From: JAPOXK01 sp965220315 | GTDB lineage: Bacteria > Chloroflexota > Dehalococcoidia > Bin125 | Direction of reading: 5' to 3' | DNA length: 64,000 bases | Assembly (NCBI GenBank): GCA_965220315.1 | Contig: CBDCPP010000001.1 | Location: forward strand, 558,001-622,000 | Shown here: positions 14,784 through 22,860 of the stretch, piece by piece | How positions within the stretch are numbered: position 1 is the first letter of the stretch | How the letters are laid out: each line of letters begins with the position of its first letter | The notes under the pieces: generated by a model | The model's input: the letters and a program-made list of their open reading frames with translations, nothing else | Databases searched by the model: none | What the model was told of the DNA's origin: nothing | Made by a program: the position numbers and the translations under genes

Positions 14784-17645
14784 ATGACCGCGACCGACAA
14801 TGCTCTTCTCGCTGTTGAGGCCCCCGAGGAGTCGACTACGGATCTTGCATTGCAAGAGGAGCTGCGAGTCCCCGCCGCGCCGCCGTTGTTCGAGCGTTTC
14901 TTCACGACACCGGACCGCCATCCCTACGACATGGTCGCATGGGAGCTGCGGACGGCGCAGATCACTTCGGACGGGGGGAAGCTTCTGTTCGAGCAGAAGG
15001 ACGTTGAGGTGCCGGCCGCGTGGTCGGTGAACGCGACGAATATCGTCGTGTCGAAGTACTTCTACGGCGATGTCGGTGCACCGGAGCGAGAGCAGTCGGT
15101 CAAGCAGCTGGTGGATCGGGTCGCGGTGACCATCGCTAACTGGGGACTGGAGGGCGGCTACTTCGGGACAGCGGAGGAACGAGAGACGTTCGAGCAGGAG
15201 CTGCGCTACCTGCTGATCAACCAGTGCGCCGCGTTCAACAGCCCGGTGTGGTTCAACGTGGGGGTTGTGGAGCGGCCGCAGTGCTCCGCTTGTTTCATTA
15301 ACTCCGTCGACGACACGATGGAGTCGATCATGGACCTGGCGACGCGCGAGGCGCTGCTCTTCAAGTGGGGGAGTGGGACGGGCAGCAATCTCTCGTCGCT
15401 GCGATCGAGCAAAGAGAAGCTTACTGGTGGTGGCATACCGTCGGGCCCCGTCTCGTTCATGCGTGGATACGATGCCTTCGCCAACGTGATCAAGTCCGGC
15501 GGGAAGACGCGTCGCGCAGCCAAGATGGTGATCCTGAACGCCGATCATCCCGACGTGATGGAGTTCGTTCACTGTAAATCGAAGGAAGAACAGAAAGCGT
15601 GGGCGCTGATCGACAGCGGCTACGACGGCTCGCTAAACGGTGAGGCCTATTCCTCTATTTCCTTCCAAAACGCGAACCACAGCGTGCGGGTGACTGATGC
15701 CTTCATGCGTGCGGTAGAGGAGGACGCCACTTACTGGACGACGATGGTCACGACCAAGGAGCCTGTGGAGGAGCTGTCGGCGCGTGCCATGCTGCGCGCG
15801 ATCGCCGAGGCAACCTACGTCTGCGGCGATCCAGGCATGCAGTTCGACACGACGATCAACGACTGGCACACCTGCGCCAGCACCGATCGCATCTACGCCA
15901 GCAATCCCTGCTCCGAGTACATGTTCCTCGATGACACCGCTTGCAACCTGGCATCGATCAATCTGCTCAAGTTCTACGACTTGGATACGCAGACCTTCGA
16001 CATTGATGCGTTCCGAGCGGCCTGTCGGGTGCTGATCACTGCGCAAGAGATCTTGGTCGGTAACGCGTCCTATCCCTCGAAGAAGATCGAGGAAAACAGT
16101 CACCATTACCGACCCTTGGGATTGGGTTACGCCAACCTGGGCGCGTTACTGATGGCACGCGGCCTGCCGTACGACTCAGCCGAGGGGCGCGCGATGGCGG
16201 GGGCGATCACTGCGGCACTGACCGGCGAGGCGTACGCGCAATCGGCGCGGGTTGCAGAACGGTTGGGGGTATTTGCGCAGTACCAAGAGAATCGCGAATC
16301 GTTCTTGCGAGTGATCAAGAAACATCGCGAGCATGTGGCGCAGATCGAGGGGCTCGATACGGTTCCCGCCGATCTCGCGGCGGGCGCGCAGGAGACTTGG
16401 GACGAGGCGCTTCGGTTGGGGTTGCTTTATGGCTACCGCAACGCGCAGGCAACGGTCCTGGCACCCACCGGCACGATCGCGTTCATGATGGATTGCGATA
16501 CGACTGGTATCGAGCCAGACATCGCGCTGGTCAAATACAAGAACCTCTCGGGCGGTGGCTACCTGAAGATCGTCAACAACACGGTGCCGGCGGCCTTGAG
16601 TCAGCTGGGCTATGACACGGCGGCGACGGAGGCGATCGTCGCGTACATCGACGAGCACGGCACGATCGAGGGCGCGCCCGGCTTGCGGGAGGCGGATCTG
16701 CCCGTCTTCGACTGCGCCTTCAAGTCGGCCGAGGGCGAGCGCAGCATTGAGCCGATGGCGCATGTTCGAATGATGGGCGCGGCCCAGCCATTCCTCTCCG
16801 GCGCGATCTCCAAGACGGTGAACGTGCCGGAGAATGCCACGATCGACGAGATCATGGAGACGTATGTCCAAGCGTGGAAGCTGGGCGTAAAAGCGATCGC
16901 GATCTATCGCGATAACTCGAAGCGGATCCAGCCACTGGAGACGGTGGAGCGGAAGGATGGGACGAAAGTTGGCGAGACCGGCGCGATGCTGCTGTCTTCG
17001 TCGGCGGACGAGCCAACCGTGGTTGATGCAGCAACGGGGCCGCCTGCGTACCGGCGGCACCGGTTGCCGGATGACCGGCAGGCGGTGACACACAAGTTTA
17101 CGATCGGCGAGCACGAGGGCTACTTGACGGTCGGACAGTACGAAAACGGCCAGCCCGGTGAGGTATTCGTGCACGTGTCGAAGGAAGGCTCGACCGTGTC
17201 GGGGCTCGTGGACGCGGTGGGAGCGCTGACGAGCGTCGCGCTGCAGTCTGGCGTGCCGATTGAAACATTGGTGCGCAAGTTCAGCCACAGCCGCTTTGAG
17301 CCGAGCGGCTGGACGCGCAACCTGGAGCTGGGCCACGCCAGTTCGATCTTGGACTACGTGTTCCGATGGATGGGGCGGCGGTACCTGCCGAATGATGAGC
17401 GGGATGTGACAGCGGCACAGGCACCATTGCCGTTACAAGAAGGAGAGCCGTCGTCGCCAGGGGCGAGCCCGGTGGGCTCCGTCGCAGTACCAGATTTCTT
17501 GAGCAATTATCCGTCGGCCAACGGGAGCGCGCGGGAGCGTAGTGATTTGGACGCTCCGCCTTGCTCCGACTGTGGCCACATGATGGTGCGTAACGGGAGC
17601 TGCTTTGCGTGCCTCAACTGCGGCAATACATCGGGCTGCAGTTGA
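14784..17645 (+). CDS. nrdJ: Adenosylcobalamin-dependent class II ribonucleotide reductase
   Basis: A 953-residue enzyme that reduces ribonucleotides to deoxyribonucleotides without oxygen dependence. An N-terminal ATP-cone-like lead precedes the ten-stranded barrel. The finger-loop motif NPCSE carries C376 and E378, the thiyl-radical Cys and its acidic partner, and the substrate-binding segments QCAAFNSPVWFN and GTGSNLS are present. A TSCPD domain lies near residues 760-870, and the C-terminus is a four-Cys zinc-ribbon-like tail (CSDCG, CLNCG) followed by a final GCS that could shuttle electrons. The start has AAGGA eight bases upstream. Likely regulated by the NrdR encoded at 62.4-63.0 kb. 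Confidence 0.97.
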   Translation: MTATDNALLAVEAPEESTTDLALQEELRVPAAPPLFERFFTTPDRHPYDMVAWELRTAQITSDGGKLLFEQKDVEVPAAWSVNATNIVVSKYFYGDVGAPEREQSVKQLVDRVAVTIANWGLEGGYFGTAEERETFEQELRYLLINQCAAFNSPVWFNVGVVERPQCSACFINSVDDTMESIMDLATREALLFKWGSGTGSNLSSLRSSKEKLTGGGIPSGPVSFMRGYDAFANVIKSGGKTRRAAKMVILNADHPDVMEFVHCKSKEEQKAWALIDSGYDGSLNGEAYSSISFQNANHSVRVTDAFMRAVEEDATYWTTMVTTKEPVEELSARAMLRAIAEATYVCGDPGMQFDTTINDWHTCASTDRIYASNPCSEYMFLDDTACNLASINLLKFYDLDTQTFDIDAFRAACRVLITAQEILVGNASYPSKKIEENSHHYRPLGLGYANLGALLMARGLPYDSAEGRAMAGAITAALTGEAYAQSARVAERLGVFAQYQENRESFLRVIKKHREHVAQIEGLDTVPADLAAGAQETWDEALRLGLLYGYRNAQATVLAPTGTIAFMMDCDTTGIEPDIALVKYKNLSGGGYLKIVNNTVPAALSQLGYDTAATEAIVAYIDEHGTIEGAPGLREADLPVFDCAFKSAEGERSIEPMAHVRMMGAAQPFLSGAISKTVNVPENATIDEIMETYVQAWKLGVKAIAIYRDNSKRIQPLETVERKDGTKVGETGAMLLSSSADEPTVVDAATGPPAYRRHRLPDDRQAVTHKFTIGEHEGYLTVGQYENGQPGEVFVHVSKEGSTVSGLVDAVGALTSVALQSGVPIETLVRKFSHSRFEPSGWTRNLELGHASSILDYVFRWMGRRYLPNDERDVTAAQAPLPLQEGEPSSPGASPVGSVAVPDFLSNYPSANGSARERSDLDAPPCSDCGHMMVRNGSCFACLNCGNTSGCS

Positions 17646-17683
17646 TCAGACCTAGACAGAGATGGAATAGGAAGGAGTTCGAC

Positions 17684-17827
17684 ATGGCACACAAGCGAAC
17701 AACCGGTTCGAAAGCTGCCAGCAATGCTGCAAAAGTCTTAGCAGATCCGAAATCGACCAAGGCGCAGAAGTCGGCCGCAGCGAGCGCCCTCTCGCAGACA
17801 CCAAGCAAGCATAAAGGTCGCCACTAA
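17684..17827 (+). CDS. Small basic Ala/Ser/Lys-rich protein (47 aa)
   Basis: A 47-residue protein with pattern MAHKRTTGSKAAS...SALSQTPSK, starting at an ATG with GGAAGGAG about seven bases upstream. Similar tiny Lys/Ser/Ala proteins (SKAASKASKVL...SALSQ) occur widely in bacteria and, to my knowledge, have no assigned function. It follows nrdJ by 38 bases and precedes a strong hairpin, so it is probably co-transcribed with nrdJ. The longer in-frame extension upstream of this ATG overlaps nrdJ and is not used. Confidence 0.75.
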   Translation: MAHKRTTGSKAASNAAKVLADPKSTKAQKSAAASALSQTPSKHKGRH

Positions 17828-17848
17828 GCCAGTTTTTTTAGCGCATTA

Positions 17849-17920
17849 CGCGTGAGGTAGAGCCGCCGACCCTCATCCCTCACGCGGCGACGACAGGGCC
17901 CCGGGACCGGATCCCGGGGC
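17849..17920 (+). terminator. Two consecutive hairpins after nrdJ and the 47-aa gene
   Basis: Hairpin one pairs CGCGTGAGG (17849) with CCTCACGCG (ending 17886) across a 20-base loop. Hairpin two pairs GCCCCGGGA with TCCCGGGGC (17898-17920) across five bases and is followed by TCTTCGT. A run of seven T's lies before, not after, the stems. Together they probably end the nrdJ transcript; the T-tract is weak, so some readthrough or Rho dependence is possible. Confidence 0.6.
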
Positions 17921-18015
17921 TCTTCGTGTCCGCCGAATGTTAGCGCTGAGGACGCGGAGCCGTCTTCTTCAGCGTGGCGCATGAGTGAAGGCGATCCACG
18001 GCCGTTTTGAAGGGG

Positions 18016-18648
18016 TTAGCGGCGGCCCAACAGTCGTTGACGGCGCTCTTCATACTCGTAGACCGTGATTGTGCCACGGTCACGGGCATGTACGAGGGCG
18101 TCGAGTTCGTCCTGCAGGGCGCTGGGAGGGGAGCTGCTCAAGGGCCCTGTAGCGTCGAGAGCGTCGAGGCCATGGGGCGCGTAGACGATGACAGTCTCGA
18201 CGATCTTGTCGTGGAGGGTCTGGCGATCGCGGTCGATGAATATCCAGAGCGCGTTGGCCAGATGCACGATTCCCCCAAAGATCGCTGCGGTGATGTCGAA
18301 CAGGATCCGCTTCACCAGGATCTCGCGCACCCAAACCTTGCCGGTGCTCGCTGGGGCGCCATCCTCGTCCACGATGTACATACTGAGGAGCGATTTGGCG
18401 GGCGTTTGCGCCCTGGGCGCGACGAAGGCGAACCAGATGAGCCAGCCGATGCCTAGGGTGACCAGGAGCAGGGTGAGTTCCAGGATGTAGCCACCGAAGC
18501 GCCGGAGACGCGAGGCGGCGACGATGGGGCTGTTGGGATAGCGGTTGAATCGGTTGCAAGTTGTGCAGAAGAGGCCGGGGCCGCGGGGACCGCGGCAGTA
18601 GGGGCAGGGGGCTTCGGTAGAAGCGAGTGGCATCTGTGTTCTAGGCAT
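18016..18648 (-). CDS. RDD-family membrane protein with N-terminal zinc ribbon
   Basis: A 210-residue protein starting at the ATG at 18648; the open frame continues upstream without protein-like sequence. The N-terminus has CPYC and CTTC pairs, a one-domain zinc ribbon. An RDD domain follows: RLRRFGGYILE with its Arg, a long hydrophobic helix pair, a K-S-L-L segment, and a third helix that ends with IDRDRQTLHDKIVET, the characteristic RDD ending. The last 35 residues (LQDELDAL...RRQRLLGRR) resemble a SHOCT-like short helix that often tails such proteins. Function of the family is unclear; some members affect ion transport. Confidence 0.82.
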   Translation of the reverse strand: MPRTQMPLASTEAPCPYCRGPRGPGLFCTTCNRFNRYPNSPIVAASRLRRFGGYILELTLLLVTLGIGWLIWFAFVAPRAQTPAKSLLSMYIVDEDGAPASTGKVWVREILVKRILFDITAAIFGGIVHLANALWIFIDRDRQTLHDKIVETVIVYAPHGLDALDATGPLSSSPPSALQDELDALVHARDRGTITVYEYEERRQRLLGRR

Positions 18649-18702
18649 AGAGATCTTTTGTCTTATTCCAAGATAGTGGTCAAGCGCGGCTACGATCGGC
18701 GT

Positions 18703-19053
18703 ATGAGCACTGGGCCGCGGTCGATGCAAGGAGAAGCTGTCTCTGACGAGCGACAGTTGGATGGGAGCCGCCACCTCGCGATCGAGGCAGAGGACGAGGA
18801 CCAGGGCGAATGGGTGTCGCTGCGATTGGTGATATCGAGAGAAGGAGAGCTGACAGAGGGAGAGCTGGAGATAGAGGGAGGGGAAGACGCGTGGTCGGGC
18901 GGGCTTCTGCGGCAAGTCCGAGTTGGTTCCGACAGCCCACTACGTGCGCACGCTCGTTTCGGCGATCCGAGAGTCGAAGGACTATCGCAGTGGGTGGAGG
19001 TGATTGAGGAAGATGAGCCGGGCCTGTTTGATATCACGATGCGGAGCGATTGA
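18703..19053 (+). CDS. Hypothetical acidic protein (116 aa)
   Basis: A 116-residue acidic protein from the ATG at 18703, with many Glu and a W-V-S-L-R-L-V-I-S-like strand pattern. It has no signal peptide or helix. It is transcribed divergently from the RDD gene and its stop overlaps the region just ahead of cofD. No recognisable motif. Base use is like the neighbours, so it could be a real small gene, but the ribosome binding site is weak. Confidence 0.45.
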   Translation: MSTGPRSMQGEAVSDERQLDGSRHLAIEAEDEDQGEWVSLRLVISREGELTEGELEIEGGEDAWSGGLLRQVRVGSDSPLRAHARFGDPRVEGLSQWVEVIEEDEPGLFDITMRSD

Positions 19054-19079
19054 GGGACCGTGGTGCTAGGCTCCCGGCG

Positions 19080-20060
19080 ATGGCAGCGCGTATTGGAGGT
19101 TCCTTGAGCGAAACGGCTCCGGTTGTTGTGTTGGCGGGTGGCGTGGGGGCAGCGCGCTTTCTGGAGGGAGTGGTGCAGGTGGTGGCGCCGGCGGAAGTCG
19201 TCGCCATTGTTAACGTCGGTGATGACTTGGAGGTCGGAGGCCTTCATGTATCGCCCGACTTGGACACCGTCACGTACACACTGGCGGGGCGTGTGAACCC
19301 GGAGACGGGCTGGGGCTTACGCGGAGATAGCTTTGTGGCGTTGGCTGCGCTCGAGGAGCTGGGTGGGCCCGGCTGGTTTCGGCTAGGAGACCGCGACCTT
19401 GCGACGCACCTCTTTCGCACGCATTGCTTGCGGGAGGGAGCATCGCTGAGTGCTGTGACCGCTGAGATCACGCGCACGCTGGGTGTCGAAGTGCGGGTCA
19501 TTCCAGTCACGGATCAACGCCTGCGTACCATGGTGGAGACGCCGGAGGGCGAGGTCTCCTTCCAGGAGTATTTCGTGCGGCGGCGGTCGGAGGATCGGGT
19601 GCTGGGTTTACGTTTGGCCGGGTTGGCAGAGGCGCGTGCTGCGCCCGGGGTGTTTCAGGCCATTTTGCACGCGCGCGCGATCGTGATCGCGCCGAGCAAC
19701 CCCTTTCTCTCCATCGAGCCGGTGCTCGCAGTGACGGGCGTGCGCGACTGTCTGCTGACGAGCGCGGCGCCCAAGGCAGCGATTAGTCCAATCATCGGTG
19801 GAGAAGCAGTGAAGGGACCGGCAGCCGCGATCCTCGAGAGCCTTGGTCATGATGTCTCAGCACTTGGCGTCGCCCGACTTTACAGTGATCTCATCGATCT
19901 ATTTGTTTTGGATGAGCGAGACGCTGCATTGGCAGATGCCGTTCGCACCGAAGTTGGTGCTGAATGCCTTGCCACGCAGACCATCATGAGCGGGGCGGCG
20001 GAGAAGCGAGCGCTGGCACGCGTGACGCTGGAGGCCTTGCAGGCCTTGCAGGCGAGCTAG
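19080..20060 (+). CDS. cofD: LPPG:FO 2-phospho-L-lactate transferase
   Basis: A 326-residue enzyme that joins the phospholactyl group to the deazaflavin FO, giving F420-0. The N-terminal glycine motif VLAGGVGAARFL, the VNVGDD segment and the SPDLDTVTYTLAG segment are diagnostic of CofD. The IAPSNPFLSIEP stretch and the SPIIGGEAVKGPA stretch line the active site in the family. I chose the ATG at 19080; a TTG 30 bases upstream is the alternative. cofC follows by 14 bases, so the pair is an operon for F420 synthesis. Confidence 0.95.
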   Translation: MAARIGGSLSETAPVVVLAGGVGAARFLEGVVQVVAPAEVVAIVNVGDDLEVGGLHVSPDLDTVTYTLAGRVNPETGWGLRGDSFVALAALEELGGPGWFRLGDRDLATHLFRTHCLREGASLSAVTAEITRTLGVEVRVIPVTDQRLRTMVETPEGEVSFQEYFVRRRSEDRVLGLRLAGLAEARAAPGVFQAILHARAIVIAPSNPFLSIEPVLAVTGVRDCLLTSAAPKAAISPIIGGEAVKGPAAAILESLGHDVSALGVARLYSDLIDLFVLDERDAALADAVRTEVGAECLATQTIMSGAAEKRALARVTLEALQALQAS

Positions 20061-20074
20061 AGGATCTTCCCGTG

Positions 20075-20806
20075 ATGGCGGCGCCGGGCGCGCGCGTGAC
20101 AGTGGTAGTACCAGTGCGAGGACTGCCGGCTGGCAAGTCACGCTTAGCAGCGGTGCTGCAACCGGCGCAGCGCAACCGACTCGTTCGCGCGATGCTTGGC
20201 GATGTTGTGCGGGCGCTGCGGTCGGTGCCAGCGGTTGAGCGGGTGGTAGTGCTCAGCCGGGATGCGGCGGCGGCGCAGGAGGCAGCGCGACTGGAGGTGG
20301 ATTTTCTGCAAGAGCCGCCGGATGTGCTCGGCCTCAACTGCGCGCTGGCCTTCGCTCAGACGCAGCTTTCGGAGTCAGGTGCACTGTTGCTTGTGCCAGC
20401 GGACCTGCCTTTGATCACGCGAACGGACGTTGAGAAGTTGGTCGCTGCGTTGCCCGTGGCCCCTGGGGTGGTCGTGGCGCCGTCGCGAGATGGAGGAACG
20501 AACGGGCTGCTGCTACTCCCACCGACGGTGATTACACCGGCGTTCGGCGCTGAGTCGGCCGCCCGACACATTGCGGCCGCTGAGAGGGCGGGCGCGGCCG
20601 TTGTACGTGTTGAGGATGCGCGCTGGGCGCTGGATATCGATTCACCGGAGGATCTGGCGCTGGCGGCGTCGATGGCTGTTGGTCAAGAGAAGGAAACCGT
20701 GTTGTACTTGCGGTCCCCCGAGCTTGCCGCTGCGATTCGATCTGGCGCAGGCGGATCGAAGCTTCATTCCCTGTTTGAAATAGAGAACAAGATGTCCGGG
20801 AGTTGA
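20075..20806 (+). CDS. cofC: 2-phospho-L-lactate guanylyltransferase (or PEP guanylyltransferase, FbiD-like)
   Basis: A nucleotidyltransferase-fold enzyme of about 243 residues that makes the dinucleotide phospho-precursor used by CofD. Visible motifs are the PVRGLPAGKSRL loop for GTP binding, LLVPADLPL with the metal-binding Asp, and DGGTNGLLL. The late WALDIDSPEDL segment completes the family pattern. GAGGAT sits about ten bases before this ATG and seven before the alternative GTG at 20072. The C-terminal 40 residues are a tail beyond the usual domain end. Whether it uses 2-phospholactate or PEP cannot be told. Confidence 0.92.
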   Translation: MAAPGARVTVVVPVRGLPAGKSRLAAVLQPAQRNRLVRAMLGDVVRALRSVPAVERVVVLSRDAAAAQEAARLEVDFLQEPPDVLGLNCALAFAQTQLSESGALLLVPADLPLITRTDVEKLVAALPVAPGVVVAPSRDGGTNGLLLLPPTVITPAFGAESAARHIAAAERAGAAVVRVEDARWALDIDSPEDLALAASMAVGQEKETVLYLRSPELAAAIRSGAGGSKLHSLFEIENKMSGS

Positions 20807-20823
20807 GTCGGGTACGGCCCGAC
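20807..20823 (+). terminator. Weak hairpin after cofC
   Basis: GTCGGG and CCCGAC form a 6-bp stem with a 5-base loop immediately after the cofC stop. No immediate T-tract follows; a CTCTTTT lies about 25 bases on. Possible terminator or mRNA 3' end. Confidence 0.3.
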
Positions 20824-20932
20824 GGGCACTAGCCCGGCCCTCCGAATCCTCTTTTCAGCCCGAGCTACAGCACGCCTTGTGGCCCGGCTTGCGTTGACAG
20901 CGACTGTGGTCCGATGGATCATCGGCTAAATA

Positions 20933-22228
20933 GTGCAAGCGCCTATGCCTTCACTGCCCTCTTCCATTCCCAGCCGTCTCGTCCGCTGGGTGATGGTCTT
21001 GGCCCTGGCAGGCTTCCTGGTCTGGGTGGTGCTCAAGGCCTTCACGGCGATTCTGCCGTTCGTGTTGGCGTTTCTTCTGGCACTGATCATCTCGCCGGCG
21101 ATCGATCGAGTGCAGCCATACCTCCCGTGGCGAGAACATCATCCAGGGCTCAATCGCTCATTGGCGATCGTCGTGGTCTATGCGGTCGGGCTGGCTGTGC
21201 TGGTCGCGGTCGGGTTTGCAGTGGTGCCAACGGTAGCGGACGAGGTGGATGCATTCATCGACGAGGCGCCGGACATTCTCGATCGTGCAGAGAATCAGGT
21301 GGACGGGTTCGTTGCGTGGTACCGCGACCATGTGCCGGAAGACGCGCAGGCCGAGATCGAGAAGCGGGTGTCGGATATCGGTGGGCGGGTTGGCGAGTTC
21401 ATCCTGGATCGGTTCACGAGCACCATCGACTTTATCGTGGGTGGGTTGTTTTCGATCATCGGATACCTCGTGATTCCGCTCTTCCTTTTTTACTTGCTGA
21501 AGGATGGACAGCGATTGCGCTTGTGGTTCCTGCGGCTGTTCCCGCCGGATCTCCAGGGCGACGCAGCGCTAGTGCTCCACAGCGTGCAGCACACATTCGC
21601 GGCGTACCTGCGCGCCCAACTCCTGTTGGGCGTCGTCATTGCTCTGGTCATTGGGGTCGGGCTGTCGATCATGGAGGTGCGCTTCCCGGCGGCGCTGGCG
21701 CTCGTGGCGGGTGTGACGGAGCTGATCCCATTCATTGGACCGTTCTTGGGGTTCCTCCCGGCGATGGCGGTGGTGCTTGCGACCGACCCCGAGAAGTGGT
21801 GGTGGATCATCATTTTATATGTGGCTGTGCAGCAGCTTGAAGGGCAAATCCTCGTGCCGATCGTGCACGGACGAGTTGTGACGATGCATCCGGCCGCGAT
21901 CATGGCGCTGGTCGTGATTGGCGGCGCGGCTTTTGGCTTTGCGGGCACGCTCCTGATCGTGCCGGCGGCAGCAGCAGTGCGCGACGCCTATAGCTACATC
22001 TATCGGCGGTTGAATAATGAACTACCGCCGCCGACGATATCCCCACTGCAGCTGGCGCCCGCTCCAGCAGCCGTGCCATCGGTTGAGGTGCAAGAGCGAG
22101 CGCCGCCCGATCTCAGGTCGCCCGGTGGAGCGATAACCACTCCGGCAAAGGAACACGAGGTAGATACGAGTAGATCCGCCTCTGGTACGGAGGCGCTGGA
22201 ATCGGACGCGAACGAACCAGCACCTTAG
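20933..22228 (+). CDS. AI-2E family transporter (TqsA/YdiK-like)
   Basis: A 431-residue membrane protein with about eight helices. Two N-terminal helices are followed by a long soluble segment (about 100-165) and then the C-terminal helix cluster. The PLFLFYLLKDGQ segment, the FGxxxxxxLLI-type end (GAAFGFAGTLLIVPAAAAVRD) and GxxxIPFIGPFLG are typical of the family. Members export autoinducer-2 or unrelated small molecules, or act as Na+/H+ antiporters, so the substrate is unknown. A 75-residue Pro/Ala/Glu tail after the last helix is cytoplasmic and non-conserved. The start is GTG 20933 or ATG 20945. Confidence 0.88.
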   Translation: MQAPMPSLPSSIPSRLVRWVMVLALAGFLVWVVLKAFTAILPFVLAFLLALIISPAIDRVQPYLPWREHHPGLNRSLAIVVVYAVGLAVLVAVGFAVVPTVADEVDAFIDEAPDILDRAENQVDGFVAWYRDHVPEDAQAEIEKRVSDIGGRVGEFILDRFTSTIDFIVGGLFSIIGYLVIPLFLFYLLKDGQRLRLWFLRLFPPDLQGDAALVLHSVQHTFAAYLRAQLLLGVVIALVIGVGLSIMEVRFPAALALVAGVTELIPFIGPFLGFLPAMAVVLATDPEKWWWIIILYVAVQQLEGQILVPIVHGRVVTMHPAAIMALVVIGGAAFGFAGTLLIVPAAAAVRDAYSYIYRRLNNELPPPTISPLQLAPAPAAVPSVEVQERAPPDLRSPGGAITTPAKEHEVDTSRSASGTEALESDANEPAP

Positions 22229-22848
22229 TGCTGGCGTGCAGCTTCTGCTACCACGTGCCGCTTGGTCTCCCGCGCCTTGTGGTAGTCGCCAAAGATAAGC
22301 TGGAGGCGGCGCCTGATATAGCGTTTCAAGCCCTGTACCGTGACGACGACCAAAATTCCACCGAGCTGCAGATGATCGTGTGCGCCGAGCAGGAGTTCAT
22401 CGAGTGCTTCGTTGCCGGCCTGTGCGGGCAGATTGGCAACGATCAAGTCGAAGGAATCCGTTGAGAGGTCGCGGAAGCCCGCGCTGAGATGGACCGTGGC
22501 GTTGGGCAGGCGGTTGTGTTCAATATTGGCCTGGGTGCTTTCGACGGCCACGACATCCTTATCGATAAGTTCGACGGTGCTCGTGGGCCAGCGCCTAGCA
22601 AGGGCAAGTCCCACAGCACCGTTTCCGCAGCCGAGGTCGAGAACACGATCTTGCGGCGGCAGGGGAGCCAATTCGTCCAGCAGTAGTGCGGATCCTTCAT
22701 CAAGGCGCTTGGCGGAGAAGAGCCCCCAGGCACTAGTGATAGCTAGCGCGCTTCCATCGATATCGATCGAGAACGTCGGCGGCGTCGCGAGCTGTGAGCG
22801 CAGCGCAGCGTGCTCGCGGGCTGCTTCCCTATCCTTCTGATTAGTGAT
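22225..22848 (-). CDS. Class I SAM-dependent methyltransferase, RsmC-like, with a non-canonical start
   Basis: About 207 residues. SAM motif I is VLDLGCGNGAVGL. An acidic residue ends strand two (ELIDKD), and motif IV reads NLPAQ instead of the NPPF of N2-guanine rRNA methyltransferases. The upstream segment WGLFSAKRLDEGSALLLDEL matches the lead-in of RsmC-type enzymes, so the protein must start before the first ordinary in-frame start (TTG 22671). The frame is open to the stop of the selenoprotein gene, with no ATG, GTG or TTG. An AGGAG lies nine bases before an ATC at 22848, which I use as a provisional start. CTG 22803 is another option. A nucleic-acid or small-molecule target is possible. 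Confidence 0.75.
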   Translation of the reverse strand: MTNQKDREAAREHAALRSQLATPPTFSIDIDGSALAITSAWGLFSAKRLDEGSALLLDELAPLPPQDRVLDLGCGNGAVGLALARRWPTSTVELIDKDVVAVESTQANIEHNRLPNATVHLSAGFRDLSTDSFDLIVANLPAQAGNEALDELLLGAHDHLQLGGILVVVTVQGLKRYIRRRLQLIFGDYHKARETKRHVVAEAARQH

Positions 22849-22860
22849 CCTGGACTGCTC

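Noticed and set aside
16176..17336. A 386-residue open frame antisense to nrdJ.
   Set aside because: It is a codon-bias shadow of nrdJ: no ribosome binding site and an Arg/His/Leu-rich composition.
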